This document shows, piece by piece, positions 24,075-33,552 of a stretch of DNA of 64,000 bases. Positions within the stretch are counted from its first letter, which is position 1. The number at the start of each line of letters is the position of its first letter. The stretch is from the NCBI RefSeq assembly GCF_000731315.1, contig NZ_HG938353.1, positions 3,348,001 through 3,412,000 on the forward strand. The letters run 5' to 3'. The position numbers and the translations under genes are program-made. The notes beneath the pieces were generated by a model. The model saw only the letters and a list, made by a program, of their open reading frames with translations, did not search any database and was not told the origin of the DNA. The DNA is from Neorhizobium galegae bv. orientalis str. HAMBI 540 (GTDB lineage Bacteria; Pseudomonadota; Alphaproteobacteria; Rhizobiales; Rhizobiaceae).

Positions 24075-25054
24075 ACGAGACCTCCAACTTTCAGGATGGC
24101 GCGGGCGACGACGCGCGGCGCAAGTTCGATCTTGTAGCGATTGGCGCCATGCGAAACGGCGCCTCCCACGGCGAGCCGGCTCGCTGCCTCGACGGTTTCG
24201 AGGCTGAGCACCTTGCCGACCAGCGCCTGTTCGACGCTACGGGCCCGCCACGGCTTGGTGGCAACGCCGCCGAGAGCGACGCGGATATCGCGCACCGTCT
24301 TGCCGTCCGCCTCGAATTCCAGGCCGACCGCGGCACTCGCTGCCGCAAATTCATAGGACTGCCGGTCGCGCACCTTCAGATAGGTGGAGTTCTTCGCCGC
24401 CGCCGAGGCCCGCACGGTGATCGCGGTGATCATCTCGCCGCGTTCCAGCACGGTTTCCCGCTCCGGCGTATTACCCGGCATCAGGAAGAAGTCGTCGACG
24501 GATACCGTCCGGCCACCGAGCTCGACCACGGCGTCGAAGGCGACGAGGGCAACCGCGAGGTCACCCGGATAGCTGGCGATGCAGGCATCGCTCGTGCCGA
24601 GAACGGCATGGTTGCGGGTAACGCCGCCGAGCGCCGAACAGCCCGAGCCGGGATTGCGCTTGTGGCAGGCCGGAAACACGTCCGGTTCGCGGAAATACGA
24701 ACAGCGTGTCCGCTGCAGCAGGTTGCCGCCGATCGTCGCCATGTTGCGCAGCTGGGCGGAGGCCGCCAGCGACAGCGATTCCGAAACCGCCGGGAAAGCG
24801 GCGCGGATGCCTGCGTGATCGGCAACCTCCCCCATCTTGGCAAGCGCACCGATCGTGGCGCCGCCAGCATCGACGGTGATTTCGCCGAGGCCCGAGAGGT
24901 GGGTGATGTCGATGACCGTTTCCGGCTCCATCACGCCACATTTGGCGAGATCGAGAAGCGTCGTGCCACCGGCAAGCAGCGCTGAACCGGCCTGGAGTGC
25001 CGCCTGCCGGGCTTCATCGGCAGACGAGGCGCGGAGATAGGAAAAGTCTCTCAT
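24071..25054 (-). CDS. Molybdenum hydroxylase FAD subunit
   Basis: A 327-residue FAD-binding protein (PaoB/YagS-like) that passes electrons from the Fe-S subunit to the acceptor. It has the FAD loop LLAGGTTLLDL near residue 27, ATIGGNLLQRTRCSYFR near residue 107 and four cysteines in CSYFREPDVFPACHKRNPGSGCS that in YagS-type subunits hold a 4Fe-4S cluster. The ATG at 25054 overlaps the upstream stop (TGATG). Confidence 0.92.
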   Translation of the reverse strand: MRDFSYLRASSADEARQAALQAGSALLAGGTTLLDLAKCGVMEPETVIDITHLSGLGEITVDAGGATIGALAKMGEVADHAGIRAAFPAVSESLSLAASAQLRNMATIGGNLLQRTRCSYFREPDVFPACHKRNPGSGCSALGGVTRNHAVLGTSDACIASYPGDLAVALVAFDAVVELGGRTVSVDDFFLMPGNTPERETVLERGEMITAITVRASAAAKNSTYLKVRDRQSYEFAAASAAVGLEFEADGKTVRDIRVALGGVATKPWRARSVEQALVGKVLSLETVEAASRLAVGGAVSHGANRYKIELAPRVVARAILKVGGLV

Positions 25055-25527
25055 CACGCCATCTCCGCCGCTTCGCGCACCGCCGCGACGATGCTGTTAT
25101 AGGCTCCGCACCGACAGAGATTGCCGGACATGTATTCGCGGATTTCCTCGTCCGATCCTGCATGGCCCTCGCGGATGCAGGCGACTGCCGACATGATCTG
25201 GCCGGGTGTGCAATAGCCGCATTGGAACGCATCATGCTCCACGAAAGCCGCCTGGACAGGGTGCAACTCGCCGTTTTCCGCGGCAATCCCCTCAATCGTG
25301 GTGATCTGCCGGCCTTCGACCTGGGCTGCGAGCGTCAGACAGGAAAGCACACGGCTACCGTCGACATGACAGGTGCAGGCACCGCATTGACCCTGGTCGC
25401 AGCCCTTCTTGGTGCCGGTCAGCGCCAGATGTTCGCGCAGGGCATCGAGCAGCGTGACACGCGGTTCGACATCGAGTTCGTGCCGCCTCCCGTTGATATC
25501 GAGCGAAAGATGGATGGTTCGTGTCAT
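25054..25527 (-). CDS. Molybdenum hydroxylase 2Fe-2S subunit
   Basis: A 157-residue subunit with two 2Fe-2S clusters: the plant-ferredoxin type (CDQGQCGACTC, residues about 43-53, with a further C near 63) and the C-terminal four-helix type (CGYCTPGQ near residue 103 and CRCGAY near 138). Unlike E. coli PaoA it has no Tat signal: the ATG at 25527 has AGGAGCTTGATCC just ahead, so the complex is probably cytoplasmic. First gene of the three-gene operon. Confidence 0.93.
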   Translation of the reverse strand: MTRTIHLSLDINGRRHELDVEPRVTLLDALREHLALTGTKKGCDQGQCGACTCHVDGSRVLSCLTLAAQVEGRQITTIEGIAAENGELHPVQAAFVEHDAFQCGYCTPGQIMSAVACIREGHAGSDEEIREYMSGNLCRCGAYNSIVAAVREAAEMA

Positions 25528-25690
25528 GGATCAAGCTCCTGCCATTGTCACGAGAATGAGAACTTTAAAGCCTGGGACGGACTGGCCAACTGGCTGCGAT
25601 GCCCTAGATGATGTTCGGCGAGAGAAGCACCGGCACATTTCGGCATGACATCCGTCCCCCTCTGGACTAAGAAGTGGAAGGCACTCCAGA

Positions 25691-25712
25691 TAAACGGAGG
25701 CGCCTCCGTTTA
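25691..25712. promoter_or_regulatory. Perfect 22-bp palindrome, probable TetR operator
   Basis: TAAACGGAGGC followed by GCCTCCGTTTA, a perfect palindrome 53 bases before the TetR start codon and in the gap shared with the divergent molybdenum hydroxylase operon. The length and symmetry suit a TetR-family dimer pair. Confidence 0.75.
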
Positions 25713-25764
25713 AACTAGTGGCTTACGGATTTTCGTCAAGCCCTCATTTGCCTGGAGCAATATT

Positions 25765-26355
25765 TTGGCCTCGGCCGAGCCGAAGACATCGCCCGCATCG
25801 ACCAAGCTTCGCGCCGATGCTCGCCGTAACCGCGACAGGCTGATCGAGGTGGCGGCCGCAGCCTTTGCGGAAAATGGCGTCGAGACCTCGCTGGAAGATA
25901 TAGCACGCCAGGCCGGCGTCGGCATCGGCACCCTTTACCGGCATTTCCCGAGCCGCGAGCATCTCGTGGAAGTGGTCTATCGACGCGAACTCGAAAGCCT
26001 TGCCACGGCTGCCACCGAACTTGCGGAAAAACATACGCCGGATGTTGCCCTTGAGGAATGGATGCGTCGTTTCGTCGGCTACATCGCCACCAAGCGCGGC
26101 ATGGCCAACAGCCTGCGCATTCTCATGACGTCGAACTCCTCCCTTTTTTCCGAGGGCTCGGGCCTGATCCGCGGCGCTTTGGAAAGCCTGTTGAAGACCG
26201 CCGGCGACAAGGGATGCATCCGCAGCGACATCGAGACAAGCGATCTCCTGCACGCGCTGTCGAGTATCTATTCGATTCCGGAATCGCCCGAATGGCGTGA
26301 GCGGTCGCATCGCCTGATCGGCCTCTTGATGGACGGCCTTCGGACCCGCCGATAA
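25765..26355 (+). CDS. TetR-family transcriptional regulator
   Basis: A 196-residue TetR protein: helix-turn-helix at residues about 37-70 (TSLEDIARQAGVGIGTLYRHFPSRE) and a C-terminal SACE_7040-like ligand domain. It starts with TTG, GGAG standing 8 bases before it. Together with the palindrome in the shared promoter region it most likely represses its own gene and the divergent molybdenum hydroxylase operon, released by that enzyme's substrate. Confidence 0.88.
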   Translation: MASAEPKTSPASTKLRADARRNRDRLIEVAAAAFAENGVETSLEDIARQAGVGIGTLYRHFPSREHLVEVVYRRELESLATAATELAEKHTPDVALEEWMRRFVGYIATKRGMANSLRILMTSNSSLFSEGSGLIRGALESLLKTAGDKGCIRSDIETSDLLHALSSIYSIPESPEWRERSHRLIGLLMDGLRTRR

Positions 26356-26751
26356 CACCCGCTCGATGCCTCGGATCCGCTCGGAAACGGCCCGTCGGAT
26401 GGGCTAGATTTCGCATTTCGTTTGAACGGAAAATCAAGCAATCGTCGATTGACAGGTATCCTGTTACTACGCCGGCCTGATTCCAATATTATCGTTATAA
26501 AATAAAAGGATAGCGCAGGCCTATTTTCGAGATTTTAGTGCCGAAAATCATCAAAAGTCATTGTACAGTATCAAAATTCAATCTGTCGTTAAAGAGTTTG
26601 GCCCTAATCTCCCGGGGACCGCGTGACCGCCATCCGGTGTAGCGCAAGAACCGGTATGAGACCGGTTCTCTTCCCACACTGCCAGATATCAGATCTGCGC
26701 GTGAAAACGCGTTGCCTCATTCGAGGCTTCATCAATCCGGAGCCGAACCTC
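26356..26751. other. AT-rich intergenic region upstream of the chemoreceptor
   Basis: 396 bases without a gene. The middle (about 26440-26600) is clearly richer in A+T than its surroundings and holds TTGACA (near 26449), CAGGTATCCTG and a long AT run near 26490-26515, suggesting promoter and regulator sites. A longer reading of the chemoreceptor from 26623 crosses a hairpin and is not favoured. Confidence 0.5.
26647..26669 (+). other. Hairpin in the chemoreceptor leader
   Basis: AGAACCGGT and ACCGGTTCT form a perfect 9-bp stem with a 5-base ATGAG loop, about 83 bases before the chemoreceptor ATG. The CTCTTCCC that follows is not a proper T-run, so it is either a leader structure or a dyad operator. 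Confidence 0.45.
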
Positions 26752-28710
26752 ATGTCCCGTCTCTCAATTCGCAGCTCGCTCATCGCCGTCTTCGGCGCGA
26801 TTGCAGCTCTCGTCGCCGTTCTCGCCTGGGCGGCCATTTCCTCGCTCTCCAATGTCGCCGGCAATCTCAACACGATTTCCGAGAACTCGATGCCGAGCGT
26901 TCAGGCTTCGAAGAATATCGAGACGGCCATTCTCGGAATGACGGTCGCCTATATGGGCCATCTGACCACCACCTCGGACTTCGGCATGGATTCGGCGGAA
27001 AAGCTGATCGCTCAGCAGTCCGATGCGCTGAAGACAGCTCTCAATACCTACAGGCCACTGATCTCCAGCGATCAGGAAAAGCAGATCATCGACCAGATCC
27101 AGACCGGCATCGACAAATACATCCTCAACGGACAGAAGATGCTGGACTTCTCCCGCAAGGCTTCGGACGCCCGCGCCCGTGTCGAGATGGAGAAGATGCG
27201 CATCACCATCCAGCCGGTCATGGAAGCCGTTACCAAGCTGGTCAAGTCGAACACCGACGAGGCGGCCGTCGAAACCGCCAAGGCGAAGACGACCTATTCC
27301 ACCGCGCTCACCACGATGGAAATCATCCTCGGCGTCGTTTTCCTGCTGATCGTCGGCGCCGCCGTCTACGTGCTGTCCGGCATCGCCCGTCCGATCCAGC
27401 GCATCACCGCTTCGATGAGCGGCCTTGCCGCAGGTGACACCGCCGCCGAAATCCCCTTTGCCGGCCGCAAGGACGAAGTCGGCGCCATGGCCGGCGCCGT
27501 CGAAGTGTTCCGCCAGGCCGCGATCTCCAACAGGCAGCTTCAGGAACAGGCCGAGGAAGCCCGCGGCCAAGCCGAAGCCGACCGTATCCGCCTGCAGGAA
27601 GAGGCGGAAGCTTCGGCCCAGGCCCGCCTGCACGAAGCGACCTCCGGCCTTGCCGCCGGCCTGCGCCGTCTTGCCTCCGGTGACCTCGCCTTCCAGCTCA
27701 ACGAACCCTTCGCTCCGGATTTCGAAGCCCTGCGCGAAGATTTGAACTCCGCCGTGTCCCGTCTCGGCGCTGCACTCTCGGAAGTCGCCGGCTCGGCCCA
27801 ATCGATCGACAGCGGTTCGCGTGAAGTCAGCCAGAGCGCCGACGACCTTTCCAAGCGGACTGAACAGCAGGCAGCCTCGCTTGAAGAGACCGCCGCAGCC
27901 CTCGACGAAATCACCGTCAACGTCTCGAACTCTTCCAAGCGCGCCGATGAAGCCAAGGCGATCGCATTGCAGGCAAACTCCAGCGCCGCCCAGTCGGGGG
28001 CCGTGGTTGCCAACGCCGTCGACGCGATGCAGCGCATCGAGCAGTCGTCCAGCCAGATCTCCAACATCATCGGCGTCATCGACGAGATCGCCTTCCAGAC
28101 CAATTTGCTGGCGCTGAATGCCGGCGTCGAAGCGGCCCGTGCGGGCGATGCCGGCAAGGGTTTTGCGGTCGTCGCCCAGGAAGTCCGCGAACTCGCCCAG
28201 CGTTCCGCGAGCGCCGCCAAGGAGATCAAGGACCTCATCCGCAAGTCGGGTGCCGAGGTTCAGAACGGCGTCAAGCTGGTGCGCGAGACCGGCGACGCGC
28301 TGAAGACGATCGAATCCCACGTCGTCACCATCAACGAGCATATCAGTGCGATCGCCACAGCCGCCCGCGAACAGTCGGTCGGCCTTGCCGAAGTCAATTC
28401 GGCCGTCAACCAGATGGACCAGGTGACCCAGCAGAATGCCGCGATGGTCGAAGAAACCAATGCTGCCGGCGCCAATCTCGCTTCGGAAAGCACGAAGCTG
28501 CGTGATCTCCTCACCCGCTTCAAGCTCTCCGAAGGCGGTCGGCGTTCCGGAACGCAGCAGCGGCCTGCCTACGGCTCCGCTCCGGCCCCGGCCGGTCGCA
28601 ACGCCGTCCCGCAGGAATCGCCGGCCCGCCGCCTTGCACAGCGCGTCAGCAAGTCCTTCGGTGGTGCCGCGGCTGCTGCAACCACGGAATCGCAGTGGAC
28701 CGAATTCTGA
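26752..28710 (+). CDS. Methyl-accepting chemotaxis protein
   Basis: A 652-residue inner-membrane chemoreceptor: N-terminal helix ([18 protein letters not shown]), a periplasmic four-helix-bundle sensor of about 150 residues, second membrane segment ([18 protein letters not shown] near residue 190), HAMP domain(s), and the cytoplasmic signalling hairpin whose tip reads [19 protein letters not shown] near residue 445, with methylation helices on both sides. The C-terminus ends QWTEF, of the aromatic-acidic kind used as a CheR/CheB docking tail. The ATG at 26752 is chosen because the signal-anchor begins directly after it. Ligand unknown. Confidence 0.95.
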   Translation: MSRLSIRSSLIAVFGAIAALVAVLAWAAISSLSNVAGNLNTISENSMPSVQASKNIETAILGMTVAYMGHLTTTSDFGMDSAEKLIAQQSDALKTALNTYRPLISSDQEKQIIDQIQTGIDKYILNGQKMLDFSRKASDARARVEMEKMRITIQPVMEAVTKLVKSNTDEAAVETAKAKTTYSTALTTMEIILGVVFLLIVGAAVYVLSGIARPIQRITASMSGLAAGDTAAEIPFAGRKDEVGAMAGAVEVFRQAAISNRQLQEQAEEARGQAEADRIRLQEEAEASAQARLHEATSGLAAGLRRLASGDLAFQLNEPFAPDFEALREDLNSAVSRLGAALSEVAGSAQSIDSGSREVSQSADDLSKRTEQQAASLEETAAALDEITVNVSNSSKRADEAKAIALQANSSAAQSGAVVANAVDAMQRIEQSSSQISNIIGVIDEIAFQTNLLALNAGVEAARAGDAGKGFAVVAQEVRELAQRSASAAKEIKDLIRKSGAEVQNGVKLVRETGDALKTIESHVVTINEHISAIATAAREQSVGLAEVNSAVNQMDQVTQQNAAMVEETNAAGANLASESTKLRDLLTRFKLSEGGRRSGTQQRPAYGSAPAPAGRNAVPQESPARRLAQRVSKSFGGAAAAATTESQWTEF

Positions 28711-28724
28711 TCCGCTGATCGAAG

Positions 28725-29558
28725 CTAAGCTTCAACTGTCGCTTTCCACGGCCCGGCCTTTGTCATCTGACGCAGAAGCCGAGCCGTTTCGTCATTGGCG
28801 GGAAAGAAGGATTCGACTGCCAGTTCCGACAGCGTCACATCCACCGGGGTTCCGAAGACCGTCGTCGTCGAGATGAAGGACAGCAATCCCGCCTCGGTCC
28901 GCAGATCCATCGGCACGGCGATGCCCGCATAGTCATGCTTCGCCGCCGCTTTCGACGTATCTTCCGGCACCGGATAACCGGAAAGTTCTTCCAGCAACGC
29001 CCTGAGAACGCGATCGCCCGTCGCGGCGATCTGCTGGCGGAGCCGCTCGAGCAGATGACTGCGCCATTCGACAAGATTGGCGATGTGAGGCGCAAGACCC
29101 TGCGGATGCAGGCTGAGCCGCAGCACGTTCACCGGCCCCTCGATCAGCGACCGGTCGGCGACACCAGCAAGCAGCGGCGCCACCGCGGCATTGGCGGCCA
29201 CCAATGTCCAGTGCCGATCGATCGCGAGTGCGGGGAATGGCTCGTGGCCCTTCAGCACCATATCGATCGCCCGCCGCGCCGGCTGAAGTGCCGGATCGTC
29301 GAGTTTGCGCTCGGCAAACACCGGCGCGAAACCGGCGGCGAGCAGCATCGGGTTGCGCTCGCGGAGCGGCACTTCAAGCCGCTCCGCGAGATGCAGCAGC
29401 ATGTCGCGGCTGGGGGCCGCCCGCCCGCTTTCGATGAAGCTCAGATGACGCTGCGAGATATCGGCCTCCAACGCCAGGTCGAGCTGGCTCATCCGCCGGC
29501 GGCGGCGCCATTCGCGCAGGAAATCACCGAGGGGACGGGCGGGTGCGAGGGTCGTCAT
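28725..29558 (-). CDS. Helix-turn-helix regulator with MmyB-like ligand domain
   Basis: A 277-residue regulator: XRE-type helix-turn-helix (MSQLDLALEADISQRHLSFIESG, residues about 23-45) and a C-terminal MmyB-like domain with PAS-like fold (ALAIDRHWTLVAANAAVAPLL near residue 110). In actinobacteria MmyB-type proteins bind fatty-acid-like ligands. Its ATG overlaps the stop of the NTF2-like gene (ATGA), so the two are co-translated and probably linked in function. Confidence 0.87.
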   Translation of the reverse strand: MTTLAPARPLGDFLREWRRRRRMSQLDLALEADISQRHLSFIESGRAAPSRDMLLHLAERLEVPLRERNPMLLAAGFAPVFAERKLDDPALQPARRAIDMVLKGHEPFPALAIDRHWTLVAANAAVAPLLAGVADRSLIEGPVNVLRLSLHPQGLAPHIANLVEWRSHLLERLRQQIAATGDRVLRALLEELSGYPVPEDTSKAAAKHDYAGIAVPMDLRTEAGLLSFISTTTVFGTPVDVTLSELAVESFFPANDETARLLRQMTKAGPWKATVEA

Positions 29559-29920
29559 GCGGCTGCCGGGACCTGGTCGAGGAAACCGCAGACCGACTTC
29601 AGCCGGCCGTTTTCCAGGACCGCGAAATCCGTGCCCTTGATCAGCACCTCGCCATCCACGGGGCCGAGCCCCCAGGAAAAGCGCAGATTGTCGTCGTAGC
29701 CGTCGGGCGTGCCGAGCAACGTGAAGCGGAAACCCGGAAACCGCGCCTGGGCGCCTTCGACCAGGCGATCGACGCCCTCATGGCCCTCGCCGCGCATCAG
29801 CGGGTCGACGTAAAGCCCGTCTTCCGCCCAGGTCTCGGCGATCATCGCCTTGCGGCGAACGGCATCCGTTTCGTTCCAGATGGCGAGATAACGTTCGGCA
29901 TTGGTGTTCGCATCGGTCAT
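29555..29920 (-). CDS. NTF2/SnoaL-like protein
   Basis: A 121-residue single-domain protein with the cone-shaped NTF2-like fold (ERYLAIWNETDAVRRKAMIAETWAEDGLYVDPLM). Such proteins can be isomerases, hydrolases or ligand binders; catalytic residues cannot be assigned. AAGGAGAAAAGAC before the ATG at 29920 decides the start over an upstream one. It is translationally coupled to the MmyB-like regulator behind it and may act on or bind the same small molecule. Confidence 0.8.
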   Translation of the reverse strand: MTDANTNAERYLAIWNETDAVRRKAMIAETWAEDGLYVDPLMRGEGHEGVDRLVEGAQARFPGFRFTLLGTPDGYDDNLRFSWGLGPVDGEVLIKGTDFAVLENGRLKSVCGFLDQVPAAA

Positions 29921-30010
29921 GTCTTTTCTCCTTGAAATCGCCCTGCTCGTTGCAGGCAGGGCGAACATGCCGGAGCGGCTGCATCGTCTCAATTACGCGG
30001 CAGGTAATAA

Positions 30011-30622
30011 CTATCGCGCCGAAAGCGCAAGCCTCGCGCCGAGCACCACGAAGGCGCCGGCGAAGATACGGCGCATCCAGGCAAGGATATTCGGCCGCGA
30101 GATGATGTGACTGCGCACCGAGGCGGCAAACAGCCCGTAGAGGACGAAGACGCCGAAGGTCATCAGCATGAAGACGAGGCTGAGCTCGGTCATGCGCAGA
30201 ACCGGCGCGATTTCGTCCTGTCTGACGAACTGCGGCAGGAAGGCGAAGAAGAAGATCGACAGTTTCGGGTTGAGAAGATTGGCAAGAATCGCCGAGACGA
30301 TGACTTGGCCAACGGATTTCGGCGTCCGGTCCGCCTCCACCGTCAGCGCCCCTTTTTCCTTCAGGACCTGCCAGGCCATGAACAGCAGATAGGCGACGCC
30401 GAGATATTTGATGATCTCGAAGGCCAATGCGCTGGCATGCAGCAGTGCTGCAAGGCCGGATACTGCCGCTATCATGTGCGGCAGGATGCCGAGCGTACAG
30501 CCGAGCGCGGCAACGAGGCTTGCTCGCGCGCCTCGCGACAGGCCGGCGGCGAGCGTGATCAGCACGCCGGTACCGGGCGATGCGACGACGATAAAGGAGG
30601 TAATTAGGAATTCCGGGCTCAT
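30011..30622 (-). CDS. LysE-family amino-acid exporter
   Basis: A 203-residue, six-helix inner-membrane protein of the LysE/RhtB family (start SPEFLITSFIVVASPGTGVLI with the signature PG; later NLLNPKLSIFFFAFLPQF). Members export amino acids or homoserine lactones. AAAGGAT precedes the ATG. It is on the same strand as, and 90 bases upstream of, the NTF2-like gene, and divergent from the PLP-enzyme gene. Substrate unknown. Confidence 0.88.
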   Translation of the reverse strand: MSPEFLITSFIVVASPGTGVLITLAAGLSRGARASLVAALGCTLGILPHMIAAVSGLAALLHASALAFEIIKYLGVAYLLFMAWQVLKEKGALTVEADRTPKSVGQVIVSAILANLLNPKLSIFFFAFLPQFVRQDEIAPVLRMTELSLVFMLMTFGVFVLYGLFAASVRSHIISRPNILAWMRRIFAGAFVVLGARLALSAR

Positions 30623-30757
30623 GGGCGATCCTTTCGAGATGTTTTCCCACAGCTATCGGAGAGAGCCGCATCGATCTTGAACGAAATTGCAGGCGGACGA
30701 TTGCCTGGATGCGGCGGCGAACCTATCGTCGCGCCATCTGATTGCGGACCCGACCTC

Positions 30758-31903
30758 ATGACCTACGACGACATCGACATCGGCTATGACGTACCGGCCG
30801 CCATCGGCGATAATATCGCCGACATCCAGACGCCGGCGCTGATCATCGATCTCGACGCCTTCGAGCGGAATGTCGCGCGGATGAAGGATCATGCCGAGGC
30901 GATGGGGGTCCGGCTTCGCCCGCATGCCAAGACCCACAAGTCCGCGGACGTGGCGCTGTACCAGATGGCAAGCGGCGGCGCTGTCGGCGTCTGCTGCCAG
31001 AAGATATCCGAAGCGGAAGCGCTGGTGCGCGGCGGCGTCACCGACGTGCTCATCGCCAACGAGGTCGCCGATCCGAAAAAGATCGACCGGCTGGCGTGGC
31101 TCGCAGAGAGCGCCCATGTCTCCGTCTGCGTCGATGATCCCACCGTCGTTGCGGCACTTTCGGAAGCGGCGGCCCTGCATGGCGTCACGCTCGACGTGCT
31201 GGTGGAGATCGATTGCGGCGCCCGTCGCTGCGGCGTGTTGCCCGGCGCACCGGCCGTCGAACTCGCAAAGGCGGTCGCCGCCGCGCCGAACCTCGCCTTC
31301 ACCGGCATCCAAGCCTATCACGGCAGCGCCCAGCATATCTACGATCCGGTGGAGCGCCGCGCCGCGATCGACAAGGCGATCGGCATGGCGCGGGAGACGG
31401 CGGACCTGCTGCGCGATGCGGGGCTGGAGCCAGCGATCGTCACCGGTGCGGGAACAGGCACCCACGATCTCGAAGGTGCCTCCGGCGTTTACAATGAAAT
31501 CCAGCCCGGCTCCTACATTTTCATGGATGCGGATTACGCCCGCGTCCGCTCGACCGAAGGCAACGGCACCATCGGCGGTTTCGAACATGCGCTGTTCGTG
31601 CTGACCTCGATCATGAGTAAGCCGGCCTCCGGCCGCGCCATCTGCGATGCGGGCCTGAAAGCGCACTCGATCGACAGCGGCCTGCCGACGGTGTTCGAAC
31701 GCCCCGACCTCACATTCGCCAGCGCATCGGACGAGCACGGCAAGATCGAGGACCCGCAGGACACACTGACGCTCAACGACCGGCTGCGCCTCGTGCCGGG
31801 TCACTGCGACCCGACCTGCAATCTCTACGACTGGTATGTCTGTGTGCGAAACGGCCGCGTCGAGGCGCTCTGGCCGGTCACCGCCCGCGGCAAGCTTTAT
31901 TGA
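30758..31903 (+). CDS. D-threonine-aldolase-fold PLP enzyme, BhcC-like
   Basis: A 381-residue fold-type III PLP enzyme of the D-threonine aldolase / DSD1 group. PLP lysine region RPHAKTHKSADVA near residue 57; metal-site residues are in the C-terminal VPGHCDPTCNLYDWYV. The start (IGYDVPAAIGDNIADIQTPALIID) and the end (WPVTARGKLY) look, from memory, much like beta-hydroxyaspartate aldolase BhcC, which splits beta-hydroxyaspartate to glycine and glyoxylate. However, bhcA, bhcB and bhcD are not in this window, so D-threonine or another beta-hydroxy amino acid is equally possible. Convergent with the ABC importer operon, four bases between stops. Confidence 0.82.
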   Translation: MTYDDIDIGYDVPAAIGDNIADIQTPALIIDLDAFERNVARMKDHAEAMGVRLRPHAKTHKSADVALYQMASGGAVGVCCQKISEAEALVRGGVTDVLIANEVADPKKIDRLAWLAESAHVSVCVDDPTVVAALSEAAALHGVTLDVLVEIDCGARRCGVLPGAPAVELAKAVAAAPNLAFTGIQAYHGSAQHIYDPVERRAAIDKAIGMARETADLLRDAGLEPAIVTGAGTGTHDLEGASGVYNEIQPGSYIFMDADYARVRSTEGNGTIGGFEHALFVLTSIMSKPASGRAICDAGLKAHSIDSGLPTVFERPDLTFASASDEHGKIEDPQDTLTLNDRLRLVPGHCDPTCNLYDWYVCVRNGRVEALWPVTARGKLY

Positions 31904-31907
31904 CCGC

Positions 31908-32690
31908 CTAAAAGCGGTGGATGCGCAGGCCCAGCACCTTTTCCGAGATGACCACCACCGCCATCGTCAGCACGATCGAGCAGGTCGAGACGGCCGCCGC
32001 TTCCGGCGTGAAGTTGGTGCGCAGGTAATCGAACAGTTGGATCGGCAGCGTCGACATGCCAACCCCTTTCAGCATGAAGGAAATGGTAAAGACGTCGAAC
32101 GAAATGATGAAGGCGAACAGGCAGCCGCCGATGACGCCAGGCTTGATCAGCGGCAGCATGATCCGCCGGAAGCGGGTGAACCGCCCTGCCCCCAGGCTCT
32201 GCGCCGCAAGGCTCCAGGCCGGATCATAGCTCTCCATCGAGGCCGAGACGTTGATGAACACGAAGGGCAGCGTGATCAGCACGTGGCCGACGATCATGCC
32301 GACAAGGTTCTGCGTGCCGAGGCCGACCGAATAGACGAAGAACAGCAGCGAGATTGCCGTCAGCACTTCCGGCAGCAGCAACGGCGCCAGCATGGCGACC
32401 CGCACCGTTTCCTTGAGCTTGCCGGCATGCGTCACGTAGAACATCGCCGCCATCGTTCCGATGATGCCGGAGATCACCATGGTGAGCGTTGCAATCCACA
32501 GCGATGTGCGGATCGCCCGCATGAACACCTCGTTGTTGAAGAAAACCAGATACCAGCGGAAGGAAAGCCCCTGCGGCGGGAAGGTGAGGAAAGCCCCGGC
32601 ATTGAAGGAAGCGATCACCACGACTGCAATCGGCGCCAGCAGGAAAGCGTAGATAATCAGGCAATAGACGGTGAAGAAGGGTTTCGACAT
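31908..32690 (-). CDS. ABC transporter permease (PotC type)
   Basis: A 260-residue inner-membrane permease with six helices and the coupling motif AAQSLGAGRFTRFRRIMLPLI (EAA loop) near residue 160. It forms the importer channel with the permease upstream. Last gene of the operon; four bases separate the two permease genes. Polyamine/opine-type family; substrate below. Confidence 0.9.
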   Translation of the reverse strand: MSKPFFTVYCLIIYAFLLAPIAVVVIASFNAGAFLTFPPQGLSFRWYLVFFNNEVFMRAIRTSLWIATLTMVISGIIGTMAAMFYVTHAGKLKETVRVAMLAPLLLPEVLTAISLLFFVYSVGLGTQNLVGMIVGHVLITLPFVFINVSASMESYDPAWSLAAQSLGAGRFTRFRRIMLPLIKPGVIGGCLFAFIISFDVFTISFMLKGVGMSTLPIQLFDYLRTNFTPEAAAVSTCSIVLTMAVVVISEKVLGLRIHRF

Positions 32691-32694
32691 GTCT

Positions 32695-33552
32695 CTATGC
32701 CTTCCATTTCATGACGGTCAGCCGCCCGAAAATGACGACGAAGATCGCACCGGTGACCGACAGCATCAGCGCCAGCGCCGAACCGAACGGCCACTGGAAC
32801 GTATCGATCAGCGCATCCACCACCGTCACCGCCATGGTCTTGACGCGCAAGCCGCCGATCAGCGACGGCGTCACATAGGCGCTGAGCGACAGGACGAAGA
32901 CGAGGATGCAGCCGGCCTGGATGCCCGGCAGCGACAGCGGCAGGGTGATGCGCCGGAAGGAGGTGACCTTCGACGCCCCAAGCGAGCGGGCCGCCGCTTC
33001 GAGCGACGGATCGATGCCCTGGATGGCGCTCATGATCGGCAGGATCATGAAGGGCAGGAAGACATGCACTAGCGCGATGATGATGCCGAGCGCGTTGTAC
33101 ATCAGCGGCAGCGGCCCATCGATCAGCCCCCAGCCGGTCAGTGTGCGGTTGATGATGCCGTTATTGCCGAGCAGGATCGTCCAGCCATAACTGCGGATGA
33201 CGATGCCGACGAGTAGTGGCGAAAGCACCAGCGCATAACCCAGCGCGCGAAAAGCCGAGGCCCCGCGCGCCAGCTGCAAGGCGACGGGATAACCGAGAAC
33301 GAGGCAGATGAAGGTCGTCAGGAAACCGATCCACAGCGTGTTGATCACCTGTTGGACATAGAAGAAGTCCGAGAAGAACTTGCCGTAATTGCCAAGCGTG
33401 AAGCCCGGCCCATAGGGCGTGCCTTGCCCCGGCATACGGAAGCTCATGACGACGATATTGAGATAGGGCAGCACGAGGAACACGCCGAGCAGGATCGCAG
33501 CGGGGGCGATCAGCAGCAGCGGTTCGAACCTTTTTCTGGGCGGGACAATCAT
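32695..33552 (-). CDS. ABC transporter permease (PotB type)
   Basis: A 285-residue permease (start MIVPPRKRFEPLLLIAPAAILLG) with the EAA coupling loop EAAARSLGASKVTSFRRITLPL near residue 190. Its ATG overlaps the stop codon of the ATPase gene (ATGA). The same frame stays open far upstream, giving a spurious 593-residue reading through the ATPase gene; the start at 33552 agrees with the family and the coupling. Confidence 0.9.
   Translation of the reverse strand: MIVPPRKRFEPLLLIAPAAILLGVFLVLPYLNIVVMSFRMPGQGTPYGPGFTLGNYGKFFSDFFYVQQVINTLWIGFLTTFICLVLGYPVALQLARGASAFRALGYALVLSPLLVGIVIRSYGWTILLGNNGIINRTLTGWGLIDGPLPLMYNALGIIIALVHVFLPFMILPIMSAIQGIDPSLEAAARSLGASKVTSFRRITLPLSLPGIQAGCILVFVLSLSAYVTPSLIGGLRVKTMAVTVVDALIDTFQWPFGSALALMLSVTGAIFVVIFGRLTVMKWKA

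Noticed and set aside
28723..28735. GAAGCTAAGCTTC dyad between the chemoreceptor and the MmyB-like gene
   Set aside because: Only a 5-bp stem with no T-run, and it lies mostly inside the 3' end of the convergent coding region; not convincing as a terminator.
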